Shown here: positions 26,319 to 34,997 of the stretch, in pieces | Numbering within the stretch: the first letter of the stretch is position 1 | Layout of the letters: the number at the start of each line of letters is the position of its first letter | Position numbers and translations under genes: made by a program | NCBI GenBank assembly: GCA_963974915.1 | Contig: CAXBES010000002.1 | Span: 257,229 to 321,228 of the forward strand | Direction of reading: 5' to 3' | Length of the DNA stretch: 64,000 nt | Origin: CAXBES01 sp963974915 | GTDB lineage: Bacteria > Bacteroidota > Bacteroidia > Flavobacteriales > Flavobacteriaceae | The notes under the pieces: generated by a model | What the model was told of the DNA's origin: nothing | Databases searched by the model: none | What the model saw: the letters and a program-made list of their open reading frames with translations, nothing else

Positions 26319-27161
26319 ATGGAAAATAAAGTAATACAAATAAGAAAGTTCGATGGTGAGATCGAAGAATTCAAGGTCGAAAAACTAAAAAACTCCCTTA
26401 GACGTAGCAAAGCCAGCGAAAATGAGATAGATGAAATAGTTAAAAGTATAGCACCCTCCCTCTACGATGGCATGCCTTCAAAAGATATATATAAAAAAGC
26501 CTTTTCGCTATTAAAGAAGCACAACCGCACTTCGGCTTCCAAATATAGTTTAAAACGTGCCATCCTTGACCTGGGTCCAACAGGATATCCCTTTGAACGT
26601 TTAGTTGGAGCTTTGCTCCGTTATAAAGGTTTTCAAACTAAAATAGGTGCAATTTTACAGGGCGAATGTGTTTCCCACGAAGTGGATGTACTGGCTGAAA
26701 AAGATGGAAATACTTATACGGTAGAATGTAAATTTCATTCAGACCCCAAATCTATTAGCAACGTTAAAGTTCCTTTGTATATACATTCAAGATTTTTGGA
26801 CATTCAAAAACGTTGGAACAAAGATCCGAAAAAGGCTACACATTTAAAACAAGGATGGTTAGTAACGAACACGCGTTTTTCAGAAGATGCTATTGACTAT
26901 GCTAAATGCGTGGGTCTTCAGTTATTGAGTTGGAACTATCCTGAAAATAATGGTATAAAGCAAAATGTGGATAAATTTGCTCTTTACCCTATCACCACAT
27001 TAACGGCATTGACGAAACACGAAAAGGATCTTCTCATTGAAAACAACATCATCTTGACTAAAGAACTCTACGAATCATCCTTTATTTTAGACAAGATTAG
27101 TGTATCGCCATTGCGAAAAAAAAGAATTATGAAAGAAATAAAAGACCTCTGCAATTTCTAA
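26319..27161 (+). CDS. ATP-cone / PD-(D/E)XK nuclease protein
   Basis: A 280-residue protein with three visible parts. Residues 4-90 form an ATP-cone (IRKFDGEIEEFKVEKLKNSL, the nucleotide-sensing domain of NrdR and ribonucleotide reductases). Residues 92-215 are a restriction-endonuclease-like fold with SHEVDVLAEKDG and YTVECKFH (D123, E136, K138). The C-terminus looks like a helix-hairpin-helix (ISVSPLRKKRI). It is probably a nuclease gated by nucleotide binding. A paralogue with the three catalytic residues at identical numbers lies at 28561-29394, across a beta-CASP RNase gene. It is last in the efflux operon, 15 nt after the OMPLA-like gene. Confidence 0.8.
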   Translation: MENKVIQIRKFDGEIEEFKVEKLKNSLRRSKASENEIDEIVKSIAPSLYDGMPSKDIYKKAFSLLKKHNRTSASKYSLKRAILDLGPTGYPFERLVGALLRYKGFQTKIGAILQGECVSHEVDVLAEKDGNTYTVECKFHSDPKSISNVKVPLYIHSRFLDIQKRWNKDPKKATHLKQGWLVTNTRFSEDAIDYAKCVGLQLLSWNYPENNGIKQNVDKFALYPITTLTALTKHEKDLLIENNIILTKELYESSFILDKISVSPLRKKRIMKEIKDLCNF

Positions 27162-27176
27162 AGTATAGTTACTTTA
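27159..27176. terminator. Short AT-rich hairpin between convergent genes
   Basis: TAAAGTA / TACTTTA with a 4-nt loop, overlapping the stop of the ATP-cone nuclease gene and lying between convergent transcription units. It is a weak bidirectional terminator candidate with no long T run. Confidence 0.35.
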
Positions 27177-27185
27177 TAAAATGAA

Positions 27186-28556
27186 TTAGGTCATAACTTC
27201 AACAATATCATAAAGTTTCGGCAAAATAATACGCCATTTATAGGTATCCTGCAATTTCACTCTCAATGCATCCTGAGCGGTGTGTTCCCCATGTACAAGG
27301 AACACCTGTTCAGGAATATTTTTTATCTCACTTGTCCAGTCTAATAAACCTTGTTGGTCTGCGTGAGCCGATAAACTTTCAATGTGATGAACCTCAGCTT
27401 TCACATCATAATACTTTCCGAAGAATTTTAACTCATGTGCGCCTTCAAGAAGCTGTCTGCCGCGAGTACCCTCAGCCTGATAACCCACTAGTAAAATAGA
27501 AGTTGATTTAACATCAATTAATTGCTTTAAATAAGTAAGTACTCGCCCACCGGTGACCATCCCGCTACCGGCGATTACAACTTTTGGCTGTGGATTATCG
27601 ATCGTTTCCCAGGTTTCCTTATAGGAAGTTATAATATTCATACGATTTTGCATGGCACTAAATTCATTTACAGGAATTTTATGCCAATCCGGAAAACGTT
27701 CAAAAACTGAGAGCACATTATTCCCCATCGGACTATCAACAAAAATCGGGATATTGGGGATGCGTCGTTCTTTGTATAATTTCGATAAAAGAAACATTAG
27801 CGTTTGTAAACGTTCAACTGCAAACGATGGTATAATAAGCGTTCCACGGTTGTGGATTGTTTTATTGATTAGTTCAATTAATTTTTCTGAAACGCTTTCT
27901 GAAGGGTGTAATCTATTTCCATAGGTACTCTCCAGAAAAAGATAATCCGCCCATTGTGGTTTCTGTGGTGGAAACAGTAATAGGTCATTCTCTCTCCCAA
28001 CGTCACCGGAGAAAACGAAGATCTTTCCGAAGAGATCCAATTCAATAAAAGTCGCACCAATTATGTGACCGTTATACTGAAACCTACACTTTATGGAATC
28101 TGAAAGTTGAATCCATTTTTCTTTTTCTTCAGATTGAAAAAAACCGGTGGTAAACTCGGCTTCCTTAACCGTGTAAAATGGCAATGAAGGATTGTGTTTA
28201 GAAAACCCCTCTTTATTTGCTCTTTCGGCATCTTCTTCGTGTATTTTCCCACTGTCTAATAGTATAATTTCGGTAATTGCTAAGGTTGGAGATGTACCAA
28301 GTATTTTTCCACGGAAACCATTCTTAACTAATCTAGGTAAGTATCCGGTATGATCTAAATGCCCATGTGTTAACAAGACAAGGTCGATCTGTGAGACATC
28401 AATTGGAAGATGTTCCCAATTTTTTTCGCGAAGTTCTTTAAGCCCCTGAAACATTCCACAGTCAACCAAAATATTGATCTCTGGTGTTTCCAACAAGTAT
28501 TTTGAACCGGTAACTGTGCCTGCAGCACCTAGAAAATGAATTTTTATTGATGCCAT
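27186..28556 (-). CDS. MBL-fold beta-CASP ribonuclease (CPSF/YSH1-like)
   Basis: A 456-residue cytoplasmic metallo-beta-lactamase/beta-CASP protein with TGSKYLLE, the zinc motif THGHLDHTGYLP, a beta-CASP region with VDSPMGNNV and VIAGSGMVTGGRVLTYL, SLSAHADQQGLLDW and FLVHGEHTAQ. Homologues are RNA endonucleases or exonucleases of the CPSF-73 class. The ATG at 28556 is used, 4 nt after the stop of the ATP-cone nuclease, so the two are co-transcribed. The RNA target is unknown. Confidence 0.9.
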   Translation of the reverse strand: MASIKIHFLGAAGTVTGSKYLLETPEINILVDCGMFQGLKELREKNWEHLPIDVSQIDLVLLTHGHLDHTGYLPRLVKNGFRGKILGTSPTLAITEIILLDSGKIHEEDAERANKEGFSKHNPSLPFYTVKEAEFTTGFFQSEEKEKWIQLSDSIKCRFQYNGHIIGATFIELDLFGKIFVFSGDVGRENDLLLFPPQKPQWADYLFLESTYGNRLHPSESVSEKLIELINKTIHNRGTLIIPSFAVERLQTLMFLLSKLYKERRIPNIPIFVDSPMGNNVLSVFERFPDWHKIPVNEFSAMQNRMNIITSYKETWETIDNPQPKVVIAGSGMVTGGRVLTYLKQLIDVKSTSILLVGYQAEGTRGRQLLEGAHELKFFGKYYDVKAEVHHIESLSAHADQQGLLDWTSEIKNIPEQVFLVHGEHTAQDALRVKLQDTYKWRIILPKLYDIVEVMT

Positions 28557-28560
28557 ATCA

Positions 28561-29394
28561 TTATATGTTGCAAAGATCATTTACTTCATTGAGTATTCTT
28601 TTCTTCCGGGATTCCGAAATCCCTAAATGGTCCAGATAGAAATCATCGTTGGACAATTGTCGGCAAAGCACAATGTCCCTACTTAACAAAAATTGCTTTT
28701 CACGTTGTGTTAACAAAGTTGAAACTGTGATTGGATAAAGTCCTAGTCTATCTATTCTATCTTTTAAGCCATCATCCTTAGGATAATTCCAACTTAATAG
28801 AAACAATCCAACACATTTCCCATAGGTAAGTGCGTCTGTTGTGAATCGAGTATTCGTAACGACCCAGCATTCATTGGGACAATTATTAGTGGTCTTATAA
28901 TTACCAATAATATCCTGAAATCGGGAATTTATATAGAGAGGTACTTTTACATTGCAATTTATCGTTTTCTCACTATGAAACTTGCATTCTACAACAATAT
29001 GATGTCCGTTTTTCTTCGCAACGACATCTACTTCGTGAGATACGCATTTGCCTTGAAGAATTTTTCCAACTATAATATCATAACCCGAATATTGTAATAC
29101 TGCGCCAATAAATTTTTCGAAAGGAAAACCTGTAGGTCCTAATTCGTAAATCGCGCGTTTCAATTTATATTTCGATGCGTAGACCGATTTGTTCTTTTTG
29201 AGTAAGGCAAAAGCCCTGTTGTATATCTCTTTAGTAGAAATCCCTTGATACAGTTCATCTCTAACAATGTTAATAATTCTTTCTACCGTTTCAGCATCTG
29301 CACCACTCTTGTGCAGGCTACCCCGTAGTTTAGGAATCGAGAATGAAACCTTTTCTCCTGTAGATTTAATTATCTCAAAATCTTCTTTATTCAT
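28561..29394 (-). CDS. ATP-cone / PD-(D/E)XK nuclease protein, second copy
   Basis: A 277-residue paralogue of the protein at 26319. It has an ATP-cone at about 4-90 (STGEKVSFSIPKLRGSLHKS), a nuclease fold with CVSHEVDVVAKK and VVECKFH (D123, E136, K138) and a C-terminal helix-hairpin-helix-like end (LGISESRKKRILNEV). It sits between a usp gene (9-nt gap upstream) and the beta-CASP RNase, so it belongs to the unit driven by the box at 30308-30321. Confidence 0.8.
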   Translation of the reverse strand: MNKEDFEIIKSTGEKVSFSIPKLRGSLHKSGADAETVERIINIVRDELYQGISTKEIYNRAFALLKKNKSVYASKYKLKRAIYELGPTGFPFEKFIGAVLQYSGYDIIVGKILQGKCVSHEVDVVAKKNGHHIVVECKFHSEKTINCNVKVPLYINSRFQDIIGNYKTTNNCPNECWVVTNTRFTTDALTYGKCVGLFLLSWNYPKDDGLKDRIDRLGLYPITVSTLLTQREKQFLLSRDIVLCRQLSNDDFYLDHLGISESRKKRILNEVNDLCNI

Positions 29395-29403
29395 CTATTC
29401 CAA

Positions 29404-30252
29404 TTAATTCTTTAAATCATGTAAGGTTAAAACAGGTACTTTAGCATTAAAACCTAATTCTTTTACCATAGGTTTACTGAAAACAGAATTAAAAAATGCA
29501 TGTTTTTTATTGATAAATGCTATCATTTCACTGCCCCGACTTTCGGTAAACAGGTTTAAACCTGTTTGCACATCATCATTCTCTAAAAAATGATACGTAA
29601 AGGTGAGTCCGTCAAAACATTCTTCCAGTAGAGCTTTCTTATTGAGTTGTTCCTTTGTTAATTCTTTTTTAGAAACATGTAAAACTCGAACCGGAGCATT
29701 GGTGATCCTGGAAATTTCGTAGAGATGACTCAGTTCCTTTCTTTTAAAATGAGTTTTAAAACTTGTTGGAAAAACAATTTCATTAGGCTCTTTAAACTCT
29801 ACACCGGCCGGAACTAAAAACACCGGACAATTACGTACTTTTTCCATAATATCAATGCTGTTACTGCCCATAAGCACATTAGCGGCATTGGTTTCACCTT
29901 TATTGCTAATGATAACTAAATCGATATCTTTCTCTTCCACGAAATCCTTTACTGCTTCAACAGGGGAGTTATGTAGAGATCTGGTAAAATAGGTATGTCG
30001 CGGTGGAGTATCTAAAATCTCTATATGTTCTAATTGTTTTTTGAGGGCAGCTTCAGACTCGGCCATTGCTTCATCGTATCTGGTATCCCCTTGTTTAATC
30101 CCCATCATCTTGTCTAAGGAGTACGATTGAACACTAAATGCGTGCAGCAGATAAAATTCTACTCGTTCATTTTTATATAACTCACTGGCATATTTTAGTG
30201 CTGCCCAGGCATTTTTAGAGAAATCTGTAGGCAATAATATTTTCTTTTTCAT
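29404..30252 (-). CDS. Universal stress protein
   Basis: A 282-residue tandem-Usp protein. The first domain begins ILLPTDFSKNAWAALKYA and has SNKGETNAANVLMGSNS, where the first Gly of the ATP motif is replaced by Ser. The second domain is degenerate. It is first gene of the unit continuing into the ATP-cone nuclease and the beta-CASP RNase, which links a Usp to nucleotide-gated RNA/DNA processing. Box at 30308-30321. Confidence 0.9.
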   Translation of the reverse strand: MKKKILLPTDFSKNAWAALKYASELYKNERVEFYLLHAFSVQSYSLDKMMGIKQGDTRYDEAMAESEAALKKQLEHIEILDTPPRHTYFTRSLHNSPVEAVKDFVEEKDIDLVIISNKGETNAANVLMGSNSIDIMEKVRNCPVFLVPAGVEFKEPNEIVFPTSFKTHFKRKELSHLYEISRITNAPVRVLHVSKKELTKEQLNKKALLEECFDGLTFTYHFLENDDVQTGLNLFTESRGSEMIAFINKKHAFFNSVFSKPMVKELGFNAKVPVLTLHDLKN

Positions 30253-30307
30253 AGCGAGAATCTAATCGTTAATTCACTAAAAATAGTTTTGTATGAAGAA
30301 GTGCACA

Positions 30308-30321
30308 ATGATATATATCAG
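30308..30321 (-). promoter_or_regulatory. CRP/FNR-type box upstream of a usp-nuclease operon
   Basis: ATGATATATATCAG, with core TGA-N6-TCA. Its centre (30314.5) is 36.5 nt from the last base of TATTTTTA (30285-30278). It overlaps the stop of the preceding usp gene. Confidence 0.85.
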
Positions 30322-31166
30322 TCCATCGCAGGAATAACCAAAAAAGGAACTGGTAACTTTTTTGCTATATTCTTTACTACTGCTTCCCGAAATAATTCTG
30401 CGATAAAGTTATGTTTGTAATAGACCATAGCCAACAGGTCCATATTTTCCTTCTTGAGATAATTTAAAATGGTTTGATGCCGGTCTAAGTCGAGTGTAAG
30501 CCATCTTGCTTCGGGATTATGGTCATTTAACACTTTGAAGAGCGCATGGAAATTCTCCCGTTGTAGATCACTAATCTCATCAGCCTCATGTATATGAACA
30601 ACTTTAACTTCCGCTTGTTGAACAGAGGCTAAATATTTTATTGGTTTCAATTCATTTTGAAGGTATTTTCTTTTAAAACCGGTAACAAAGGCTATATTTT
30701 GAATCGATCGAAATGAAATTTCCTTCGGAATAATAAGTAAAGCGGCTTTTGTATTCTTACGTAATGTAGTAAGCGTATTACTTCCCATAAAAACATTTTC
30801 GGCTGCAGTTCTCCCCTTACTACCCATAACTATTAAATCAACATTCTCCTTTTCGACCAATTTATTAATGGCGCGGGATAAAGAAATGGAAGTAGTTATA
30901 ATATCGAAGGTGTGGTTTTCGCCACTCGATTCATTGATAATCCTGTTTTTAAGTTCTTCACATTTCTCTTCACTATCATTGTAGAGTTCATCCACAACAG
31001 ATTCGGTTTTGGCAATATCAATACGACTAGTTCTATGGGTAACCTGATTTTCAAAAGAGTGTAATAATATAAACCGGCACGACTCAGTTTTCAGAAGTTG
31101 AACACAATAGGCAAGGGCCGTATATGCATTTAGAGAAAAATCTGTAGGTGCTAAAATTGTTTTCAT
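30318..31166 (-). CDS. Universal stress protein
   Basis: A 282-residue tandem-Usp protein. The first domain has ILAPTDFSLNAYTALAY and GSKGRTAAENVFMGSNT, a complete ATP-binding motif. It is third in the run 32063, 31178, 30318 with gaps of 30 and 11 nt, so it is probably expressed from the box at 32964-32977. Confidence 0.9.
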   Translation of the reverse strand: MKTILAPTDFSLNAYTALAYCVQLLKTESCRFILLHSFENQVTHRTSRIDIAKTESVVDELYNDSEEKCEELKNRIINESSGENHTFDIITTSISLSRAINKLVEKENVDLIVMGSKGRTAAENVFMGSNTLTTLRKNTKAALLIIPKEISFRSIQNIAFVTGFKRKYLQNELKPIKYLASVQQAEVKVVHIHEADEISDLQRENFHALFKVLNDHNPEARWLTLDLDRHQTILNYLKKENMDLLAMVYYKHNFIAELFREAVVKNIAKKLPVPFLVIPAMD

Positions 31167-31177
31167 TGTTTTAACGA

Positions 31178-32032
31178 TTAGCTATTCTGCATTTCTTCAG
31201 AAGGAATTACTAAAAAGGGAACATTGGTGTGAAAAACTATTTGGTTAATGACAGGCTTGAATAATAAATTCTCGAAAAAGGAGTGTTTATTATGAATCAT
31301 TACGATCAAGTTAACCTTAGCCCTTCTCTGAAATCTTTCCACTGCGCCTATCACATCGGTATCTTCAACGATATGAAAAAGGTGTGCCGTACTTTTAAAA
31401 AAATCGTCAAAAAAAGATTTTGTTGCTTCTTGATCCTCGTTTAGAGGCGTACCATAATATGCATTTAAAATATGTAATCGAGAAGTGTGGTTACTGCAAA
31501 TATCCCGAATAAGCGATAGATATTTATTGGATTGACTCAATTTATAGTCTGTTGGGAATAGTATTTCTTTAGGTTCTTCAAAATCAAATTCAGATGGCAC
31601 CGCAACCACCGGGACTTTTAAGTGCTTAATGGCATACATAGTGTGAGTACCCACAAAAACCTCTTTCGCACCTGAAGCACCTTTAGTTCCCATGATTACC
31701 ATATCAATATCATTTTCGGCAACTATTCGCTCCATTTCAGATATCAAAAGATTAAATGAGGCTATCGTTTTGTAGCTGTGATTTGGATTGGAAAAATCTC
31801 GTTTTATCTGAGTTTCTAAGGTGTTTAGTTGTTTTTCAGCCTTCTCCTGAGCAATTTTTTGAAGTGTTAAGGCCGAATAACTATCCATCATATTGCCGGC
31901 ACTAATCATTGTTGGCGTGAAAGTATGGAGAATAAAAAACTCACATTTGTCATGCTTATTTAATTCGAAGGCATAGCACATTGCGTTAAAGGCATTCTCC
32001 GAAAAATCTGTAGGTAACAGGATACGTTTCAT
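31178..32032 (-). CDS. Universal stress protein
   Basis: A 284-residue tandem-Usp protein starting ILLPTDFSENAFNAMCYAF, with GTKGASGAKEVFVGTHT as a complete ATP-binding motif. The second domain retains a conserved MIHNKHSFFENLLFKP block shared with its neighbours. It is the middle gene of a three-gene usp run. Confidence 0.9.
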   Translation of the reverse strand: MKRILLPTDFSENAFNAMCYAFELNKHDKCEFFILHTFTPTMISAGNMMDSYSALTLQKIAQEKAEKQLNTLETQIKRDFSNPNHSYKTIASFNLLISEMERIVAENDIDMVIMGTKGASGAKEVFVGTHTMYAIKHLKVPVVAVPSEFDFEEPKEILFPTDYKLSQSNKYLSLIRDICSNHTSRLHILNAYYGTPLNEDQEATKSFFDDFFKSTAHLFHIVEDTDVIGAVERFQRRAKVNLIVMIHNKHSFFENLLFKPVINQIVFHTNVPFLVIPSEEMQNS

Positions 32033-32062
32033 TTTGCATATGTTTTTAATTACGTAAGAGTT

Positions 32063-32908
32063 CTACCTTGAAATGTTTTGTAACACCAGAAAAGGAATCG
32101 AAATTTCAAGTCCGATTTTCTCTATGGTAGAACGGTACAATATGTTTTCTAAGTAAGAATGCCTGTGATTAATCATTACCAGCATTTCTATTGAATCTTC
32201 AGCTATTAATCTATTTACAGTTTCTGAAATATTAGTGCCCGGAATTTGCATAAAAACAGTCTGAACATCTTCAATACAACAGGATAAAAACGATTGATTA
32301 TCCTTTTGTCTATGAGACATTTCTTCAGAATTAGAGATAAGAGCAAATTTAATTTTAGTGACATTTCTTGCGGCCAAAGTGCTTAATAATTTAAGCTCAC
32401 GACGCTTAAACGGTACCATATAATCTGTTGGAAAAAGGATATTCTTCGGTGGAAAGCCATGAAAACCAACCGGTACAGCGAGTACAGGACACTTCACATA
32501 TTTGATCACTTGAAGCGTCTCACTTCCAAAGGTTACCTCTCGCTTGTTAGATTTACCTTTGGTACCCATGATTACAATATCGCTATCAATTTTATCTACC
32601 AGATCATTGACCTCATCGACCAAACTCCCAAATTTTGAGACATAATCGTATTTGTGTTTGGGATTTGGTGATATTTCCAAAATGTCTGCTACTACTTTTT
32701 GAAGAGCCTTATTAGTAGCGATCTCTACACTTAGTTTATATTCTTCAAAAAATTCTTGCGACATTTCCCGTGTATTTTCATATACCTCATCTGCGTATGC
32801 ATTTAAAATGATGAATTCACTTCGTTCATATTTAAAAAGTTCTACCGCGTAGCGAATCGCATTCATGGCTGTTTCCGAAAAATCTGTAGGCACTATTATC
32901 TTTCTCAT
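32063..32908 (-). CDS. Universal stress protein
   Basis: A 281-residue tandem-Usp protein: IIVPTDFSETAMNAIRYA, and the ATP motif GTKGKSNKREVTFGSET. The C-terminal half has INHRHSYLENILYRS, the block shared with the other copies. It is the promoter-proximal gene of the usp run, with box 32964-32977 and a perfect -7 element TAGCTTTG (32941-32934). Confidence 0.9.
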   Translation of the reverse strand: MRKIIVPTDFSETAMNAIRYAVELFKYERSEFIILNAYADEVYENTREMSQEFFEEYKLSVEIATNKALQKVVADILEISPNPKHKYDYVSKFGSLVDEVNDLVDKIDSDIVIMGTKGKSNKREVTFGSETLQVIKYVKCPVLAVPVGFHGFPPKNILFPTDYMVPFKRRELKLLSTLAARNVTKIKFALISNSEEMSHRQKDNQSFLSCCIEDVQTVFMQIPGTNISETVNRLIAEDSIEMLVMINHRHSYLENILYRSTIEKIGLEISIPFLVLQNISR

Positions 32909-32963
32909 CGTTTGCAGGTTGATTTTGTTCTCTCAAAGCTACAAGGAGACCACGAAAAATAAA

Positions 32964-32977
32964 ATGATATATGTCAG
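32964..32977 (-). promoter_or_regulatory. CRP/FNR-type box upstream of a three-gene usp run
   Basis: ATGATATATGTCAG, with core TGA-N6-TCA. Its centre (32970.5) is 36.5 nt from the last G of TAGCTTTG (32941-32934). Confidence 0.88.
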
Positions 32978-33027
32978 TTACTAAAGCTCCTAAAGAAACA
33001 AAAACCAAATAAAATGTATAATGAAGC

Positions 33028-33864
33028 TTATTCGTGAAGCACTAAAAATGGAATTTTAATATGATAGCTTAATCTTGCAACCTTCGGTTTCAGCAAAATT
33101 CGTTGAAAAAAGTTGAGATTTTTAGCTATCATCGCTACCACATCAATATTCATAGTAGTGACAAAATCTTCCAACGCATTTTCAAGATTCAAATTTTCTA
33201 CCACATGAAAGCTATTGGGAACTTCTTTTAAGTGTTCCTTTAAAAAATCCCTATTCCTGTTTTGAAATTCGTCTAGCGGCTGTTGCGTCTGTGCTACTCG
33301 TAGAACTTTAATCGACGTGTTATGAACTTCAGAAATCTTTAAAAGAGTATTAATTATACTTTGTTTGTACAATAAATTAAAATCTGTTGGAAATCCTATA
33401 TGAATTGGTACTTTAAATTTTGCCTCTTCGGGAATAACTAAAATTGGACATTTTACCTTTGTAATAACGGCTCCGGTCTTACTTCCTATGGTTATTTCCT
33501 TTAAACCGGAAGCTCCTTTGGTACCCATGACTATTAATCGAATATTCTTAGCAGTCACATACTCCCGAATTCCCGAAATAAAAGGCGAAGTCACTACTAC
33601 CTTGACAAATGTGTGTCTATTGTTTGTAAAATTCGCGTAGATCTTCTCTTCTAATTTATCTAATTGCTCGTATAATTCCTCTGTGTTTTCTCTCTTCGGA
33701 AAAATCCCCGCAGTGTTCAAGTATTTATCTTCACGAGTCGCTTGTGTAATATCTATATGAAGTAAGTGAAAAGTAACTGTCTTTCCTTCGAAGAAAAATA
33801 ATGCATAGCGAATGGCATTCCATGCATTTTCTGAAAAGTCTGTGGGTATTAAAATATGCTGCAT
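33028..33864 (-). CDS. Universal stress protein
   Basis: A 278-residue tandem-Usp protein starting MQHILIPTDFSENAWNAIRY, with GTKGASGLKEITIGSKT. The ATG at 33864 is chosen: the frame opens upstream at 33924, but that start lies inside the CRP/FNR-type box, and the first 20 residues do not look like Usp. The -7 element TACTTTTG is at 33895-33888. Confidence 0.9.
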   Translation of the reverse strand: MQHILIPTDFSENAWNAIRYALFFFEGKTVTFHLLHIDITQATREDKYLNTAGIFPKRENTEELYEQLDKLEEKIYANFTNNRHTFVKVVVTSPFISGIREYVTAKNIRLIVMGTKGASGLKEITIGSKTGAVITKVKCPILVIPEEAKFKVPIHIGFPTDFNLLYKQSIINTLLKISEVHNTSIKVLRVAQTQQPLDEFQNRNRDFLKEHLKEVPNSFHVVENLNLENALEDFVTTMNIDVVAMIAKNLNFFQRILLKPKVARLSYHIKIPFLVLHE

Positions 33865-33917
33865 TACAAAACTACTTCTTATAAAAACAAAAGTAGCATA
33901 GCACTTGCGACTGAATA

Positions 33918-33931
33918 ATGACAAATGTCAG
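33918..33931 (-). promoter_or_regulatory. CRP/FNR-type box upstream of a usp gene
   Basis: ATGACAAATGTCAG, with core TGA-N6-TCA. Its centre (33924.5) is 36.5 nt from the last G of TACTTTTG (33895-33888), and it lies 11 nt from the stop of the response-regulator gene. Confidence 0.88.
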
Positions 33932-33941
33932 TTTCCCAAAA

Positions 33942-34991
33942 CTATTCCATCATTTCAAGTTCTTCCATTTGAAGAATACGTATGGTTCGTCCTTCTATTT
34001 CTATTAACCCTTTTTTCTTAAAATCGGAGAGGGTCCTAATAAGACTTTCGGTAGCGATTCCTGCAACGCTGGCCAGATCGGACCGAGAAATTTTAATCGC
34101 TTCATCGGGTTCTCTGTTAAGAATACGAGCAAACTGTAGAATGGTTTGAGCCGTTTTCTTTTGTACCGAACTATATGCCATTTGAAGTAGTTGCTCTTTT
34201 ATTTCTGAAACAGTCTCACTTAAAACATTAACTAGTTCTAACGTTACATTCTGGTTTCTTTCAAGAATTTCTTTTAGATCCTTTTTCGAAACCCCGGCAA
34301 GTTCAACATCTTCAACAGCAGTTGCTGTTTCCTGATATGGCAATATATCAGTAAAAGAAGTAAAGCCCAGGAAATCATCGGCTTTATGCAGTGCAGTGAT
34401 AAGTTCCTTACCGCTCTCATCCATTTTATAGCTCTTTACAATTCCTTTAAGGATAAGATATATTTTATTTGAATGACTCCCTTCACTATAAATTATTTCA
34501 CCTTTTTTAAAGGAATCTATCGTACCGTTATCATCAAAAAAATTTTTGAGCTCATTGAGATTTCTAACTTCATCATTTTTGTCCGTGGTAGTATCTCCAG
34601 ACGCAATTGCTTTGGTTAAAATTTCGGCTTTTGCCAGCCTACTTTCAATCGCGCTTAGTAGTTCATCTTCCTCAAAAGGTTTGGTAAGATAATCGTCTGC
34701 ACCTAAGTCCATCCCTCTTCTAATTTCCTTGTGTTCGGTTTTGGCAGAAAGAAACACAAAGGGTATGTGCGAAGTGGCACTGTCCAAACTAATTGCTTCC
34801 AACACTCCGTATCCATCTACCTCCGGCATCATAATATCACAGATGATGATATTTGGAGTATGTTTTTTTGCCATCTCAATACCTAACTTACCATTTGGTG
34901 CAGTAAATACAGTATAATTGGAGAGCTCCAGCAGTTCGGCCGTATTTTCTCGTAAAGCGGTATCATCTTCAATTATAAGTACAGATTTCAT
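33942..34991 (-). CDS. Response regulator fused to a CRP/FNR-family DNA-binding protein
   Basis: A 349-residue cytoplasmic regulator. Residues 1-122 are a CheY-like receiver (IIEDD, phospho-acceptor D52 in ICDIMMPEVDG, KPF). Residues 145-265 are a cyclic-nucleotide-binding-type beta-roll (FKKGEIIYSEG, IYLILKGIVKSY). The C-terminal winged helix has SRSDLASVAGIATESLIRTL, whose recognition helix carries Glu and Arg at the places of CRP E181/R185 and FNR E209/R213, the residues that read TGA/TCA. There is no FNR-type Cys cluster, so input should come by phosphorylation from the kinase 6 nt upstream. It is the best candidate for the factor that binds the 15 boxes. Confidence 0.9.
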   Translation of the reverse strand: MKSVLIIEDDTALRENTAELLELSNYTVFTAPNGKLGIEMAKKHTPNIIICDIMMPEVDGYGVLEAISLDSATSHIPFVFLSAKTEHKEIRRGMDLGADDYLTKPFEEDELLSAIESRLAKAEILTKAIASGDTTTDKNDEVRNLNELKNFFDDNGTIDSFKKGEIIYSEGSHSNKIYLILKGIVKSYKMDESGKELITALHKADDFLGFTSFTDILPYQETATAVEDVELAGVSKKDLKEILERNQNVTLELVNVLSETVSEIKEQLLQMAYSSVQKKTAQTILQFARILNREPDEAIKISRSDLASVAGIATESLIRTLSDFKKKGLIEIEGRTIRILQMEELEMME

Positions 34992-34997
34992 ATTGGT

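Noticed and set aside
33865..33924. N-terminal 20-residue extension of the usp at 33028
   Set aside because: It runs through the CRP/FNR-type box and the -7 element, so it cannot be both transcribed and translated in this form.
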